DNA of 64,000 bases from Alphaproteobacteria bacterium (GTDB taxonomy: Bacteria > Pseudomonadota > Alphaproteobacteria > Micropepsales > Micropepsaceae). The notes beneath the pieces were generated by a model, which had not been told where the DNA came from, did not search any database, and saw only the letters and a list, made by a program, of their open reading frames with translations. Of this stretch, positions 9,086 to 17,892 are shown in pieces. The stretch spans positions 76,130 to 140,129 of the forward strand of contig JAFKFG010000025.1 in assembly GCA_017307355.1 (NCBI GenBank), written 5' to 3'. Made by a program: the position numbers and the translations under genes. How positions within the stretch are numbered: the stretch's first letter is position 1; every line of letters begins with the position of its first letter.

Positions 9086-10060
9086 ATGATCAAAGCCATC
9101 CGTTTCGAAAAGACCGGCGGTCCCGAGGTTCTGGAGTACAAGGATTACGACCTGCCCGCGCCGGGCCCCGGCCAGGTGCAGATCCGACACACCGCCATCG
9201 GCGTGAACTTCATCGACATCTATCATCGCAGCGGCCTCTATCCCTTGCCCATGCCGTCGGGCCTGGGCTCGGAAGCGGCGGGCGTGGTCGCGGCCCTGGG
9301 TGCCGGCGTCACAGGCTTCAAGATCGGCGAACGGGTGGGCTATTGCTCCGGCGCCATCGGCTCCTATGCCGAGGCCAACAATGTCGCGGCGGAAAAAGTG
9401 GTGAAGCTGCCCGATGGCGTCAGCGACGAAGTCGCCGCCGCCTCGATGCTCAAGGGCATGACCGCGCAATATCTGCTGCGCCGGATTCATGCCGTGAAGA
9501 CAGGCGAGACCATCGTGTTTCACTCCTCGGCCGGCGGCGTCGGCCAGATCGCCTGCCAATGGGCCAAGCATCTGGGCGCCACCGTGATCGGCAGCACCAC
9601 CTCGCCGGACAAGGTCCAGCTGGCCAAGGACAATGGCTGCGATTACGTGTTGGATACGAAGGTGCCCGGTTGGGAAAAGAAAGTGCGCGAGATCACGGGC
9701 GGCAACGGCGTGCCGGTGGTCTATGACTCCATCGGCAAGGACACGTTCGAAGCTTCGCTGGATTGCCTGCAGGTGCGCGGGCTGATGGTGAGCTACGGCA
9801 ATTCGTCCGGCCCGGTGACGCCGTTCCCGCTTGGGATTCTGGCGACCAAAGGTTCGCTGATGCTGACCCGGCCGACCCTGGCGCATTTCACCCGCACCGC
9901 CCAGGAACTGCAGGAAACCGCCGACGATCTTTTCGCGGTGCTGAAATCCGGCGCAGTGAAAGTGGCGATCAACCAGCGCGTGCCGCTGAAAGACGCCGCC
10001 AAGGCCCAGGAAGCCCTGGCGGCGAAGAAGACAGTTGGAGCGACGGTTTTGATTCCGTAA
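9086..10060 (+). CDS. NADPH:quinone reductase (zinc-independent MDR family)
   Basis: Medium-chain dehydrogenase/reductase of 324 residues that probably reduces quinones or related enones with NADPH. Family signatures: MIKAIRFEKTGGPEVLE start, GVNFIDIYHRSGLYP, and the nucleotide-binding HSSAGGVGQIACQWAK. Zinc-ligand cysteines of alcohol dehydrogenases are absent. The ATG at 9086 is chosen over an upstream frame whose first codons come from the family A repeat. TTAGGGAA lies upstream as a possible ribosome-binding site. Monocistronic, ending at a hairpin (10136-10170). Confidence 0.9.
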   Translation: MIKAIRFEKTGGPEVLEYKDYDLPAPGPGQVQIRHTAIGVNFIDIYHRSGLYPLPMPSGLGSEAAGVVAALGAGVTGFKIGERVGYCSGAIGSYAEANNVAAEKVVKLPDGVSDEVAAASMLKGMTAQYLLRRIHAVKTGETIVFHSSAGGVGQIACQWAKHLGATVIGSTTSPDKVQLAKDNGCDYVLDTKVPGWEKKVREITGGNGVPVVYDSIGKDTFEASLDCLQVRGLMVSYGNSSGPVTPFPLGILATKGSLMLTRPTLAHFTRTAQELQETADDLFAVLKSGAVKVAINQRVPLKDAAKAQEALAAKKTVGATVLIP

Positions 10061-10135
10061 CTTCGGCCTTGACCAAAATCCATTTTGCGCGGCGGTTCTC
10101 AAATGCGGCCCCGGCGCCGCTGGTGAGCCCGGCCT

Positions 10136-10170
10136 CTCTTCTCCGCAAGATAATCCCTTGCGGGGAAGAG
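10136..10170. terminator. Hairpin downstream of quinone reductase
   Basis: Arms CTCTTCTCCGCAAG (10136-10149) and CTTGCGGGGAAGAG (10157-10170), one mismatch in 14 pairs. It is placed between convergent quinone reductase and rho, so it may stop transcription in either direction. There is no strong T-run; it may also be a degenerate family B hairpin. Confidence 0.45.
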
Positions 10171-10228
10171 ATCTCTCAGCGCCCGCGCAGCTACACCGAC
10201 AATCTCGAGCGAGCCTTGGTCGAGACTT

Positions 10229-10307
10229 TCTTCCCCCCGTTGGGCGAAGCCCATAACGGGGGAAGATGTCCGCTAGCGGGCTTGCCCGCGTGGCGGACAG
10301 ATGGGGG
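10229..10307 (+). repeat. Family B repeat, copy 2 (3' side of rho)
   Basis: Hairpin TTCCCCCCGTTGGGCGAAG with its closing arm, then linker ATGTC and a second hairpin GTCCGC...GCGGAC, ending ACAGATGGGGG. The segment 10257-10307 (51 bases) is identical to 11774-11824 on the other side of rho, in the same orientation. Confidence 0.88.
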
Positions 10308-10325
10308 CCCGAGCGATGAACACCT

Positions 10326-11546
10326 TTAGGTGTTCATCGACTCAAAAAAGTCCGCGTTGTTCTTCGCGGAGCGCAGCTTGTCGAGCAGGAATTCGATGGC
10401 ATCCACCGTGCCCATCGGCGCCAGGATGCGGCGCAGGACATAGGTTTTCGCCAAGGTGCCCTTCTCGACCAAGAGTTCGTCCTTGCGGGTGCCCGAACGC
10501 ATGATGTCGATGGCGGGGAAGACCCGCTTGTCGGCGACCTTGCGGTCCAGGATGATTTCCGAGTTACCGGTGCCCTTGAATTCTTCGAAGATCACTTCGT
10601 CCATGCGGCTGCCGGTATCGATCAGCGCCGTGGCGATGATGGTGAGGCTGCCGCCTTCCTCGATGTTGCGGGCAGCGCCGAAGAAGCGCTTGGGCCGCTG
10701 GAGCGCATTGGCGTCCACGCCGCCGGTCAAGACCTTGCCGGAGCTGGGCACGACCGTGTTGTAGGCGCGGCCGAGGCGGGTGATGGAGTCCAAAAGGATC
10801 ACCACATCGCGCTTATGCTCGACCAGGCGCTTGGCCTTTTCGATCACCATTTCGGCGACCTGGACGTGGCGGGTGGCGGGCTCGTCAAAGGTGGACGAGA
10901 TCACTTCGCCGTTCACCGTGCGCTGCATGTCGGTGACTTCTTCCGGGCGTTCGTCGATCAGAAGCACGATCAGATAGACGTCCGGGTGATTGGCCGAAAT
11001 CGCCTTGGCGATGTTCTGCAGGATCACGGTCTTGCCGGTGCGGGGCGGCGCGGTGGTCAGGGTGGGGTCGTCCAACTCCATCTTCAGCCAGCGGGTGGGG
11101 TAGAGCGGCGTCAGATTGTCGAAATGGACCTTGTGCTTGATCTGCTCGGGGTCCTCGAAATTGATGGTCGAGACTTTGAGCAGGGCGAAATAGCGCTCGC
11201 CATCCTTAGGCGCGCGGATCGGGCCTTCCACCGTATCGCCGGTGCGAAGGCCGAAGCGGCGGATCTGCGACGGGGAAACATAGATATCGTCGGGACCGGG
11301 CAGATAGTTGGATTCCGGGGAGCGCAGGAAGCCGAACCCGTCCTGCAAGGTTTCGACCACGCCCTGGCCCATGATCTCGACATCGCGCTCGGCGAGTTCT
11401 TTGAGGATCGCGAACAGCATGTCCTGCTTGCGCATGGACGAGGCGTTCTCGATTTCGAGCTCCTCGGCAAAGGCGAGCAGATCGGCGGGCTTTTTATTCT
11501 TGAGATCCTGCAGCTTCATCGCCTGCAGGCCTTCTTGGACGGTCAT
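10326..11546 (-). CDS. rho: Transcription termination factor Rho with an internal deletion before Walker A
   Basis: RNA-dependent hexameric ATPase that ends transcription. The 406 residues match alphaproteobacterial Rho from the N-terminal Rho_N domain through the RNA-binding cold-shock fold ([25 protein letters not shown]), Walker A APPRTGKT (166-173), Walker [12 protein letters not shown], the R-loop region and the DFFESMNT end. However, residues 157-173 read [17 protein letters not shown]: the roughly 24 residues normally between DDPT and APPRTGKT (including the GKGQRALIV strand) are replaced by LTT at 11052-11060. The frame is kept. It could be damaged, unusual, or an assembly error. GTG/ATG alternatives aside, the ATG at 11546 has AGGTG upstream. 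Confidence 0.92.
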   Translation of the reverse strand: MTVQEGLQAMKLQDLKNKKPADLLAFAEELEIENASSMRKQDMLFAILKELAERDVEIMGQGVVETLQDGFGFLRSPESNYLPGPDDIYVSPSQIRRFGLRTGDTVEGPIRAPKDGERYFALLKVSTINFEDPEQIKHKVHFDNLTPLYPTRWLKMELDDPTLTTAPPRTGKTVILQNIAKAISANHPDVYLIVLLIDERPEEVTDMQRTVNGEVISSTFDEPATRHVQVAEMVIEKAKRLVEHKRDVVILLDSITRLGRAYNTVVPSSGKVLTGGVDANALQRPKRFFGAARNIEEGGSLTIIATALIDTGSRMDEVIFEEFKGTGNSEIILDRKVADKRVFPAIDIMRSGTRKDELLVEKGTLAKTYVLRRILAPMGTVDAIEFLLDKLRSAKNNADFFESMNT

Positions 11547-11737
11547 GAAAACACCTAGAACGGAGATTGGTCCGATGAAGCGGGCTTTGGCGCCAGAAAC
11601 GATTCATCGGGAAATGGTTGGGACCCGCACCAGCCGTCTGGCCTTAGCATCCGGCGAACCGATGCCGCGCGGGTCTGAAGAACAGGCCACTTATACCGTG
11701 ATTTGGATTTCTTGCAAATACAGAGCGTAAGCCTTGG

Positions 11738-11824
11738 CACAGGCCCGCCTCCCCCGCGCGGCGAAGCCGCTGGCGGGGGAAGATGTCCGCTAGCGGGCTT
11801 GCCCGCGTGGCGGACAGATGGGGG
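11738..11824 (+). repeat. Family B repeat, copy 3 (5' side of rho)
   Basis: Left end CACAGGCCCGCCTCCCCCG, hairpin around GGCGAAGCC, linker ATGTC, second hairpin, right end ACAGATGGGGG. It abuts the hemJ stop codon at 11825. Its last 51 bases are identical to those of copy 2. Together with the rho leader it fills the 278-base rho-hemJ gap; I see no gene there. Confidence 0.88.
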
Positions 11825-12283
11825 TCATGAAAAAGGCTTAACCGCGGCGAGGATCACGATCAAAATCATTAACACTGCGGGAACCTCGTTCAGAATGCGG
11901 AAAAACCGCTCCGAATGGGTATTGCGGTCGGCCTCAAAGGCCCGCCAGTAGCGCACCAGAAAGCCGTGAATGCCGCTCAGCACAATCACCAGGACGAATT
12001 TGATCTGCAACCAGACGTCGAGATAGGCGCCGGTCAGCCAGGCCAGGGTCGGGCCCAGAATCCACACCGCGATCATGGAAGGATTGATGATCCCCCGGAG
12101 CAGCTTGCGCTCCATCACCTTGAAACGCTCCGAACTCTCCGAACCGGGTTGTGTCTGGGTATGATACACGAACAGCCGGGGCAGATAGAGCATGCCCGAC
12201 ATCCAGGCGATCACCGCGATGATGTGAAACGCCAGAATCCAGTCGATATAGTTGGCCAGCGCATTGCGAACCGAATCCATCAT
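11825..12283 (-). CDS. hemJ: Protoporphyrinogen oxidase HemJ (CopD-like membrane protein)
   Basis: Oxidises protoporphyrinogen IX to protoporphyrin IX at the inner membrane, the step before ferrochelatase. About 152 residues with four hydrophobic helices; the first carries FHIIAVIAWMSGMLYLPRL, whose histidine is the conserved haem ligand/active residue of the family. I start at the ATG at 12283, which overlaps the hemH stop as ATGA; a second ATG follows at 12280, with GGGAGGG just upstream. The neighbouring hemH confirms the pathway. Confidence 0.92.
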   Translation of the reverse strand: MMDSVRNALANYIDWILAFHIIAVIAWMSGMLYLPRLFVYHTQTQPGSESSERFKVMERKLLRGIINPSMIAVWILGPTLAWLTGAYLDVWLQIKFVLVIVLSGIHGFLVRYWRAFEADRNTHSERFFRILNEVPAVLMILIVILAAVKPFS

Positions 12284-13302
12284 CCCTCCCGATACCCGCA
12301 GCGCCCGAACTGCCCCGGGCATATCCGGCCGTCATTGTCGTTGACGCAGGCGCCATCGGCCAATGCTTTTCTCACCAGACCAGCCAGGCCTTCGATGAAT
12401 GCCGGGTCGGCGCTGACCGTGCCGGCGCGGCGGTAATCCGGCACGCCCGCTTCCCGCGCAAGTTTCCGATATTCGATATCCAGTTCCACCAGCGTTTCGG
12501 AATGCTCGCTGACAAACGCGATCGGCGCGACCACAACGCCTTTGCCGTCACGCCCGGCGCGGCGGATTTCGCCGTCGGTGGATGGCTCCAGCCATTTCAA
12601 CGGCCCCACCCGGCTTTGATAACAGACATTCCAATCCAGGTCTTTTATCCCCAGCGCATCCACAAGGCTCTTGGCGGTCCGCTCCACTTGAAATTGATAG
12701 GGATCGCCTTTTTCGATGGTCCGCTTGGGCAAGCCATGCGCCGACAGCAACAGGCGATAGGAAATACCGGGCAAAGGATTTTCCAGCACGGCACGGATTT
12801 TCGCCGCGGCGGCGGCGATGAAGCCCGCATTCGACGGATAGCAGCAGATCCGGGTGGTGCGCGCCGTCAGGCCCGCTTTGCGCGCCGCCCGCTCCCAATC
12901 CAGGAAGGACGATGCCGAGGTGGTGGTGGAGAATTGCGGATAAAGCGGCAGGAGAATGATCCGGTCCGGCGCGAAGCGGCGCAAGGCTTCCGCCGCGCCA
13001 TCGCTGAAGGGATGCCAGCAGCGCATCGCCACCACCACTTTGGTGTCCGGGCCCAAGGCCGCTTCCAATGCCCTGGCCTGCGCCTGGGTTTCTTCCAGGA
13101 TGGGCGAGCGGCCGCCCATATGATCGTAGATCGCCCGGGCAAAGGGCGCGCGGCGGCGCGCGATCACACGCGCCAGCGGCAACCGCACGATCCCCGGTAA
13201 GGAAATGATCGCCGGATCGGAAAACAAGTTGCGCAGAAAAGGCTCGACAGCTTCAGGGCTGTCCGGCCCTCCCAGGTTGAACAGGACAATTCCGGTCTTC
13301 AC
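12280..13302 (-). CDS. hemH: Ferrochelatase HemH
   Basis: Inserts Fe2+ into protoporphyrin IX to make haem. The 340-residue protein starts from GTG (13302) with KTGIVLFNLGGPDSPEAV, and carries LLSAHGLPKR with the metal-handling histidine and FVSEHSETLVELD with the acidic residues of the active site. It overlaps hemJ by 4 bases. The gene reads away from the 13.3-13.57 kb candidate origin. In many relatives hemE occupies this place; no hemE is present in the window. Confidence 0.95.
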   Translation of the reverse strand: MKTGIVLFNLGGPDSPEAVEPFLRNLFSDPAIISLPGIVRLPLARVIARRRAPFARAIYDHMGGRSPILEETQAQARALEAALGPDTKVVVAMRCWHPFSDGAAEALRRFAPDRIILLPLYPQFSTTTSASSFLDWERAARKAGLTARTTRICCYPSNAGFIAAAAAKIRAVLENPLPGISYRLLLSAHGLPKRTIEKGDPYQFQVERTAKSLVDALGIKDLDWNVCYQSRVGPLKWLEPSTDGEIRRAGRDGKGVVVAPIAFVSEHSETLVELDIEYRKLAREAGVPDYRRAGTVSADPAFIEGLAGLVRKALADGACVNDNDGRICPGQFGRCGYREG

Positions 13303-13570
13303 AGGGCAACCTTCATAACAAGACTCTATCTATTAAGATGATGAGGATGATGTAAGGCCTGTGGGCTGTGGAAGCTTCGGTTGGTATCCGCCCGATCTAG
13401 GGGCTCGATTGAAGCGACTCAAGAGCTTGGCGGGAAGGGGGCTGTGCCACTTTGCCCAGAGAGGGGGTCACAGCCCGCCTATCTTGCGCACAGATGTCCA
13501 CCATTTGGCGCTGTCCACAGCCCGGCGAAGAGGGCATAAACCCGATCCGTGGAGAAATCGGGAACAGTTT
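13303..13570. other. Candidate chromosomal replication origin (oriC) region
   Basis: A 268-base gap between divergent hemH and ppsR. It holds an AT-rich stretch (about 13311-13355) and four 9-mers matching TTATNCACA at 7 of 9 positions: 13484-13492 (+), 13511-13519 (+), 13548-13556 (-) and 13570-13578 (-). Genes on both sides point outwards and parAB-parS is 11 kb away. In Caulobacter and Rickettsia the origin lies next to the ppsR homologue (RP001). No strong consensus DnaA box is present, so this remains a candidate. Confidence 0.55.
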
Positions 13571-14392
13571 GTGGAGCAAAAATTCCATATCCATCTGGTG
13601 TCGGACGCCACCGGCGAAACCCTCAACGCCATCGTCAATGCCGCGCTGGCACAATTCGAGGGCGTCGACGTTCAGGTCCATTCCTATGCCCTGGTGCGCA
13701 GCGAGCATCAGCTCAACCGTTCCATCGACCATATCGCCATCAGTCCCGGGCTGGTGTTTTTCACCCTGGTCAATCCACGCCTCAGGGAAATGCTGCTCAG
13801 CCGCTGCGGCGCCTTGAACATCGCTTGCGTGGACGTAATGGAGCGGCCGGTGATGGAGCTGTCGAAATTTCTCGGCATCGCCGAGACCCACCGCCCCGGC
13901 GGTCAGCATGAAGTGGATCAGCGCTATCTCGCCCGCATCGAAGCTCTGAACTTCACCATCCAGCATGATGACGGCCAGTCACTGGACACGATCCATGACG
14001 CGCAGGTCATTCTGGTGGGCGCCAGCCGCACCTCCAAGACGCCGACCTGCGTCTATCTGGCCATTCGCGGCATCCGCGCCGCCAATATTCCCCTGGTTCC
14101 CGGTATGGCGCTGCCCGCGCCGCTGCTGAACGCCAGGGGGCCGATGATCGTGGGCCTGTGGGTCTCGCCGGACCGGCTGGTCCAGGTGCGGCGCAACCGT
14201 CTCACCACCATGGGCGAAGAGCGCGACACCAACTATATCGACCTGGACACGGTGCGCGCGGAAATCGCCGGCACGCGGAAATTGTTCGAACAGAATGACT
14301 GGCCCCAGATCGACGTCTCGCGCCGTTCGATCGAGGAAACCGCCGCCGCCGTGATGAACCTTCTCGCCGAACGGCAGGAAAAACGGGAATGA
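13571..14392 (+). CDS. ppsR: Pyruvate, phosphate dikinase regulatory protein-type kinase/phosphorylase (DUF299)
   Basis: Bifunctional ADP-dependent kinase/Pi-dependent phosphorylase that controls PPDK or PEP synthase. With GTG at 13571 the protein is 273 residues: VEQKFHIHLVSDATGETLNA, then P-loop GASRTSKTPTCVYLA. An upstream ATG-type frame (from 13361) has no family similarity and crosses the candidate origin, so I reject it. The stop overlaps the maf start (ATGA). Which target enzyme it serves is not visible here. RP001 in Rickettsia is the same family and lies beside that origin. Confidence 0.9.
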   Translation: MEQKFHIHLVSDATGETLNAIVNAALAQFEGVDVQVHSYALVRSEHQLNRSIDHIAISPGLVFFTLVNPRLREMLLSRCGALNIACVDVMERPVMELSKFLGIAETHRPGGQHEVDQRYLARIEALNFTIQHDDGQSLDTIHDAQVILVGASRTSKTPTCVYLAIRGIRAANIPLVPGMALPAPLLNARGPMIVGLWVSPDRLVQVRRNRLTTMGEERDTNYIDLDTVRAEIAGTRKLFEQNDWPQIDVSRRSIEETAAAVMNLLAERQEKRE

Positions 14393-14985
14393 GCCCCCTG
14401 GTGCTCGCCTCGGCCAGCGCCTCCCGCCAATCCCTGCTGCGCGCCGCGGGGGTCGATTTCATGGTGGCCCCCGCCGATATCGACGAGCCTGCCCTGATGC
14501 GCGGCCTGATCGCGGGCGGTGGGGATGGCCGCGCCGTCGCCGAAGCGCTGGCGGGCGAGAAGGCGGCCCAGATATCGCGGCGGAAGCCCGGCCAAACCGT
14601 GCTGGGCGGGGATTCCGTCCTGGAGCTGGATGGAGAAATCCTGGGCAAGAGCAGGGACCTGGACGCACTTCGGGCTTTGCTTCTTCGCATGGCGGGCCGG
14701 CCGCACCGGCTGATTTCGGCGGCGGCCCTGGCCCGGGACGGCAGGGTCCTGTGGCGGCACACATCGGTGGCCGAGATGACGGTGCGGCTCCTGAGCGAAG
14801 CCTTCATCGACGCCTATCTGGCCCGCGAAGGGGAAAAATTGCTCAGCTCGGTGGGCGGATATCATTTCGAAGGTTTCGGGGCCCAGCTTTTCGAAAAGGC
14901 CGAAGGCGATTATTTTTCCATTCTCGGGCTGCCATTGCTCGAAGTGTTGGCGGCTTTGCGGGCGCAAGGATTGCTTGAGACATGA
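14389..14985 (+). CDS. maf: Maf-like nucleoside triphosphate pyrophosphatase
   Basis: Hydrolyses non-canonical or modified NTPs to monophosphates (house-cleaning). 198 residues beginning MSPLVLASASASRQSLLRAAG, the family's substrate loop, followed by GGDSVLELDGEILGKS, where GGDS replaces the commoner GADT, and SSVGGYHFEGFGAQLFE. Overlaps ppsR and aroE by 4 bases each, so it belongs to the ppsR-maf-aroE-coaE-dnaQ operon. Confidence 0.93.
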   Translation: MSPLVLASASASRQSLLRAAGVDFMVAPADIDEPALMRGLIAGGGDGRAVAEALAGEKAAQISRRKPGQTVLGGDSVLELDGEILGKSRDLDALRALLLRMAGRPHRLISAAALARDGRVLWRHTSVAEMTVRLLSEAFIDAYLAREGEKLLSSVGGYHFEGFGAQLFEKAEGDYFSILGLPLLEVLAALRAQGLLET

Positions 14986-15836
14986 CATTGACCGGTGCCG
15001 GTAAAATCGCGGGGGTGGTGGGTTGGCCGATCCGCCATTCGCTCTCGCCTTTGCTGCATGGCTATTGGCTGGACGAATTGAAAGTCGATGGCGCGCTGGT
15101 GCCGCTGGGCGTGCCGCGCGAGGATTTCGCCCGCACCGTGCTGGCGCTGCGGCGCGCGGGGTTCACCGGCGTCAATGTCACGGTGCCGCACAAGGAAGCG
15201 GCCTTCGCGCTGGCCCATGTCGCCGATGCGGCGGCCGAGATGGCGGGCGCCGCCAATCTTCTGATTTTTCATCCCGACGGCCGCATCGAAGGCCGCAACA
15301 CCGATGCCGTGGGTCTTCGCGAGTCGTTGCGCGCCGGGATGAGCAGTCTTCACGGCAAGACCGTGCTGCTTCTGGGTGCGGGCGGCGCGGCGCGCGGCGC
15401 GCTCTTGGCATTGAACGAACTGGGCGCCGCCAAGGTGCATATCCTCAACCGCCATGCCGACAAGGCGGTATCGCTGGCGCGCGCGCTGGGGCCCGCTATG
15501 CAAAGCGAATTGCTGCCGGAAAGCCTGGCGCATTGGCGCGATGTGGCAGGCGCCGCGGATCTGGTGATCAACACCACCAGCGCCGGGATGAAAGGCCATG
15601 CGCCGTTGGAATTGGATCTGACGGTGTTGCGCGACACCACGACGGTGCTGGATATCGTCTACAATCCGCTTGAAACGCCCTTGTTGAAACAGGCGAAGGG
15701 GCGGGGGCTGAAGACCATCGACGGCCTGGGCATGCTGATGCATCAAGCGGCGCCGTCTTTCGAAGCGTTCTTCGGTGTGACGCCGAAGGTGACGCCGGGC
15801 CTGCGCGCCCATCTGGAAAAGGCGCTCCATGCCTAA
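14982..15836 (+). CDS. aroE: Shikimate dehydrogenase (NADP+)
   Basis: Reduces 3-dehydroshikimate to shikimate in aromatic amino acid synthesis. 284 residues: shikimate-binding [12 protein letters not shown], catalytic lysine in [17 protein letters not shown], and the NADP-binding [13 protein letters not shown]. It ends with the usual [18 protein letters not shown]. Overlaps maf by 4 and coaE by 8 bases. Confidence 0.96.
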   Translation: MTLTGAGKIAGVVGWPIRHSLSPLLHGYWLDELKVDGALVPLGVPREDFARTVLALRRAGFTGVNVTVPHKEAAFALAHVADAAAEMAGAANLLIFHPDGRIEGRNTDAVGLRESLRAGMSSLHGKTVLLLGAGGAARGALLALNELGAAKVHILNRHADKAVSLARALGPAMQSELLPESLAHWRDVAGAADLVINTTSAGMKGHAPLELDLTVLRDTTTVLDIVYNPLETPLLKQAKGRGLKTIDGLGMLMHQAAPSFEAFFGVTPKVTPGLRAHLEKALHA

Positions 15837-16461
15837 GCCATTTGTCATTGGGCTAACGGGCTCGATCGGCATGGGCAAAAGCGAAACCGCCAAGCTGTTC
15901 GCGGCCGAAGGTGTGCCGGTGCATGACGCCGATGCCGCCATCGCGCGGGTCTATGGCAAAGGCGGCGCGGCGGTCGAGATCATCGCCCGCGCCTTTCCCG
16001 GCACGGTCAAGGACGGCGCGGTGGATCGCGCGGCGCTATCGGCGGCGGTGGTGAACAAACCCGATGCCCTGAAAAAGCTGGAAGCCCTGGTTCATCCGCT
16101 GGTGGCGGCGGAGCGGGATGAATTTCTGAAGAATGCAGGTGCGCCGATTGTCCTGCTCGACATCCCGCTTCTGTTCGAAGCCGGCGCCGATGCGGAGGTG
16201 GGCGCCATCGTGGTGGTGAGCGCGCCGGAAGCGGTGCAGCGGGTCCGGGTTCTGTCGCGCCCCGGCATGACGGCGGAAAAATTCGAAGCGCTGAAAGCCC
16301 GCCAGATGGACGACGCGCAAAAGCGTCAACAGGCGCATTATGTGGTGATGACCGACAAGGGCTTGGATCACGCCCGCGAACAGGTGAAAATGATCCTGGC
16401 GGATATTCGGGCTAAATTGGCCGCGTTCGCGCGAGCGGCAAAAGAGAACCCCCATGCGTGA
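15829..16461 (+). CDS. coaE: Dephospho-CoA kinase
   Basis: Phosphorylates dephospho-CoA at the 3'-hydroxyl, the last step of CoA synthesis. 210 residues with the P-loop [15 protein letters not shown], the HDADAA motif that binds substrate, and [12 protein letters not shown], typical of the family. Sits inside the aroE-coaE-dnaQ operon with 8-base overlaps on both sides. Confidence 0.96.
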   Translation: MPKPFVIGLTGSIGMGKSETAKLFAAEGVPVHDADAAIARVYGKGGAAVEIIARAFPGTVKDGAVDRAALSAAVVNKPDALKKLEALVHPLVAAERDEFLKNAGAPIVLLDIPLLFEAGADAEVGAIVVVSAPEAVQRVRVLSRPGMTAEKFEALKARQMDDAQKRQQAHYVVMTDKGLDHAREQVKMILADIRAKLAAFARAAKENPHA

Positions 16462-17149
16462 AATTGTTTTCGACACCGAAACCACGGGCTTCGAGCCGGG
16501 CGAGGGCCACAGGATCGTGGAAATTGGCCTGGTGGAGTTGGAGGATCATTTCCCCACCGGCCGCAGCCTGCAATTTTATCTGAACCCGGAACGCGATGTG
16601 CCCATCGAATCCCAAAAGGTTCACGGCCTTTCCAACGAATTTCTGGCCGACAAGCCGCTCTTCGCCCATGTGGTGGATGAGTTTCTGGAATTTGTCGGCG
16701 ATGCGGTGCTGGTGATCCACAATGCCAGCTTCGACATGAAATTCATCAATGCCGAACTGACCCGGGTGGGCCGCACGCCTTTGCCGATGGCCCGCACCAT
16801 CGACACGATCGAGATCGCCAAGCGCAAAATTCCCGGCGCGCGCTATTCGCTGGACGAGCTGTGCCGCCGCTTCAGCATCGATCTGACCGTGCGCTCCAAG
16901 CATGGCGCGCTGCTGGACGCCGAGCTGACGGCGCAGGTCTATCTGGAGCTGGTCGGCGGGCGTCAGCGCGGATTGGCATTGGCCCCGGTCGAAGCCGCCG
17001 CTCAGGCAAAAGACGAAGACCGCGGCGGCGCCCGCCAGCGGCCCGCGCCGCTCGCCCCTCGCATCACGCCCGAGGAAGCGGCCCGTCACGCCGCCTTTGT
17101 CGCCGCCGAACTGGGCGAAGGCGCGATCTGGAAACTGGCCGCGAACTGA
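16454..17149 (+). CDS. dnaQ: DNA polymerase III epsilon subunit (3'-5' proofreading exonuclease)
   Basis: DEDDh exonuclease proofreading replication. 231 residues: Exo [13 protein letters not shown] with the D-x-E pair, Exo [14 protein letters not shown], and Exo [18 protein letters not shown]. The C-terminal region (after about residue 175, [14 protein letters not shown]) is a linker leading to the polymerase alpha-binding tail. It overlaps coaE by 8 bases and ends just before a family A repeat. Confidence 0.95.
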   Translation: MREIVFDTETTGFEPGEGHRIVEIGLVELEDHFPTGRSLQFYLNPERDVPIESQKVHGLSNEFLADKPLFAHVVDEFLEFVGDAVLVIHNASFDMKFINAELTRVGRTPLPMARTIDTIEIAKRKIPGARYSLDELCRRFSIDLTVRSKHGALLDAELTAQVYLELVGGRQRGLALAPVEAAAQAKDEDRGGARQRPAPLAPRITPEEAARHAAFVAAELGEGAIWKLAAN

Positions 17150-17159
17150 GTGCTGCGTC

Positions 17160-17242
17160 CTCGCCCTGAGCTTGTCGAAGGGCGCGAAGCGCAGCGGAGA
17201 GGTTCGCGTCATCCTCATGGTTCGACAAGCTCACCATGAGGA
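17160..17242. repeat. Family A repeat pair, copy 2
   Basis: CCCTGAGCTTGTCGAAGGG (17164-17182) and TCCTCATGGTTCGACAAGCT with its closing arm (17212-17241). It fills the gap between convergent dnaQ and secB and could act as a bidirectional transcription or mRNA-stability barrier. Confidence 0.9.
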
Positions 17243-17264
17243 AATGGGAAACTTAATTCTCGGC

Positions 17265-17750
17265 TTAAGCCGTCCCTGCCGGCGGCTGCGCCGCGGCCTG
17301 GCTCATCTTGGCCTGGTACAGCGCCACGAAATCGATGGGCTCGATCATCAGGGGCGGCATGCCGCCGTCGCGCACCACATCCGCCACGATACGGCGGGCG
17401 AAGGGGAACAACATGTGCGGGGCCTGGATCAGCAGCACCGGCTGCATCGCGTCTTCGGGAATGTTCTGCAACCGGAAGAGGCCGGCATAGGCCAGTTCAA
17501 GCAAAAAGAGCTGGCGGGTGTCGCTTTTGGCATGCACGCGCAGCTTCAGTTCCACTTCGAAATGCTGGTCGTCGCCGCGCCGGGCCTGGACGTCCACGCC
17601 GAAATCGATCTGGGGCCGCTCGGTCAGGCCGGACGGCGCGCCGGGATTTTCGAACGACAGATCCTTGATGTACTGGCCCACCACCTGGAAGGCGGGAAGG
17701 GCGGGCGTGCCTTCGCCCTGGGCGGGATTTGCGTTTCCGTCGCTGCTCAT
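17265..17750 (-). CDS. secB: Protein-export chaperone SecB
   Basis: Tetrameric cytosolic chaperone delivering unfolded preproteins to SecA. 161 residues from the ATG at 17750 (MSSDGNANPAQGEG). Family features: FQVVGQYIKDLSFENPG, QIDFGVDVQAR, VELKLRV, LFLLELAYAGLFRL and the LLIQAPHMLFPFARRIVADV segment. The frame extends upstream to 17807 without similarity. It is convergent with dnaQ and divergent from timA, an arrangement that is common in alphaproteobacteria. Confidence 0.96.
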   Translation of the reverse strand: MSSDGNANPAQGEGTPALPAFQVVGQYIKDLSFENPGAPSGLTERPQIDFGVDVQARRGDDQHFEVELKLRVHAKSDTRQLFLLELAYAGLFRLQNIPEDAMQPVLLIQAPHMLFPFARRIVADVVRDGGMPPLMIEPIDFVALYQAKMSQAAAQPPAGTA

Positions 17751-17892
17751 GCGTGTTTTTCCATCAATCGCGGCCCGCGCGTTACCATGAGGACGCTTCC
17801 CCGACAAGGAAAAGCCGCCAAATCCGGGGCTGCGGCGTTATCGTTAAAAGCCGGTTCTGGACCCCCGGGTTCCCCGGCGTTAGGGTTCCTTT

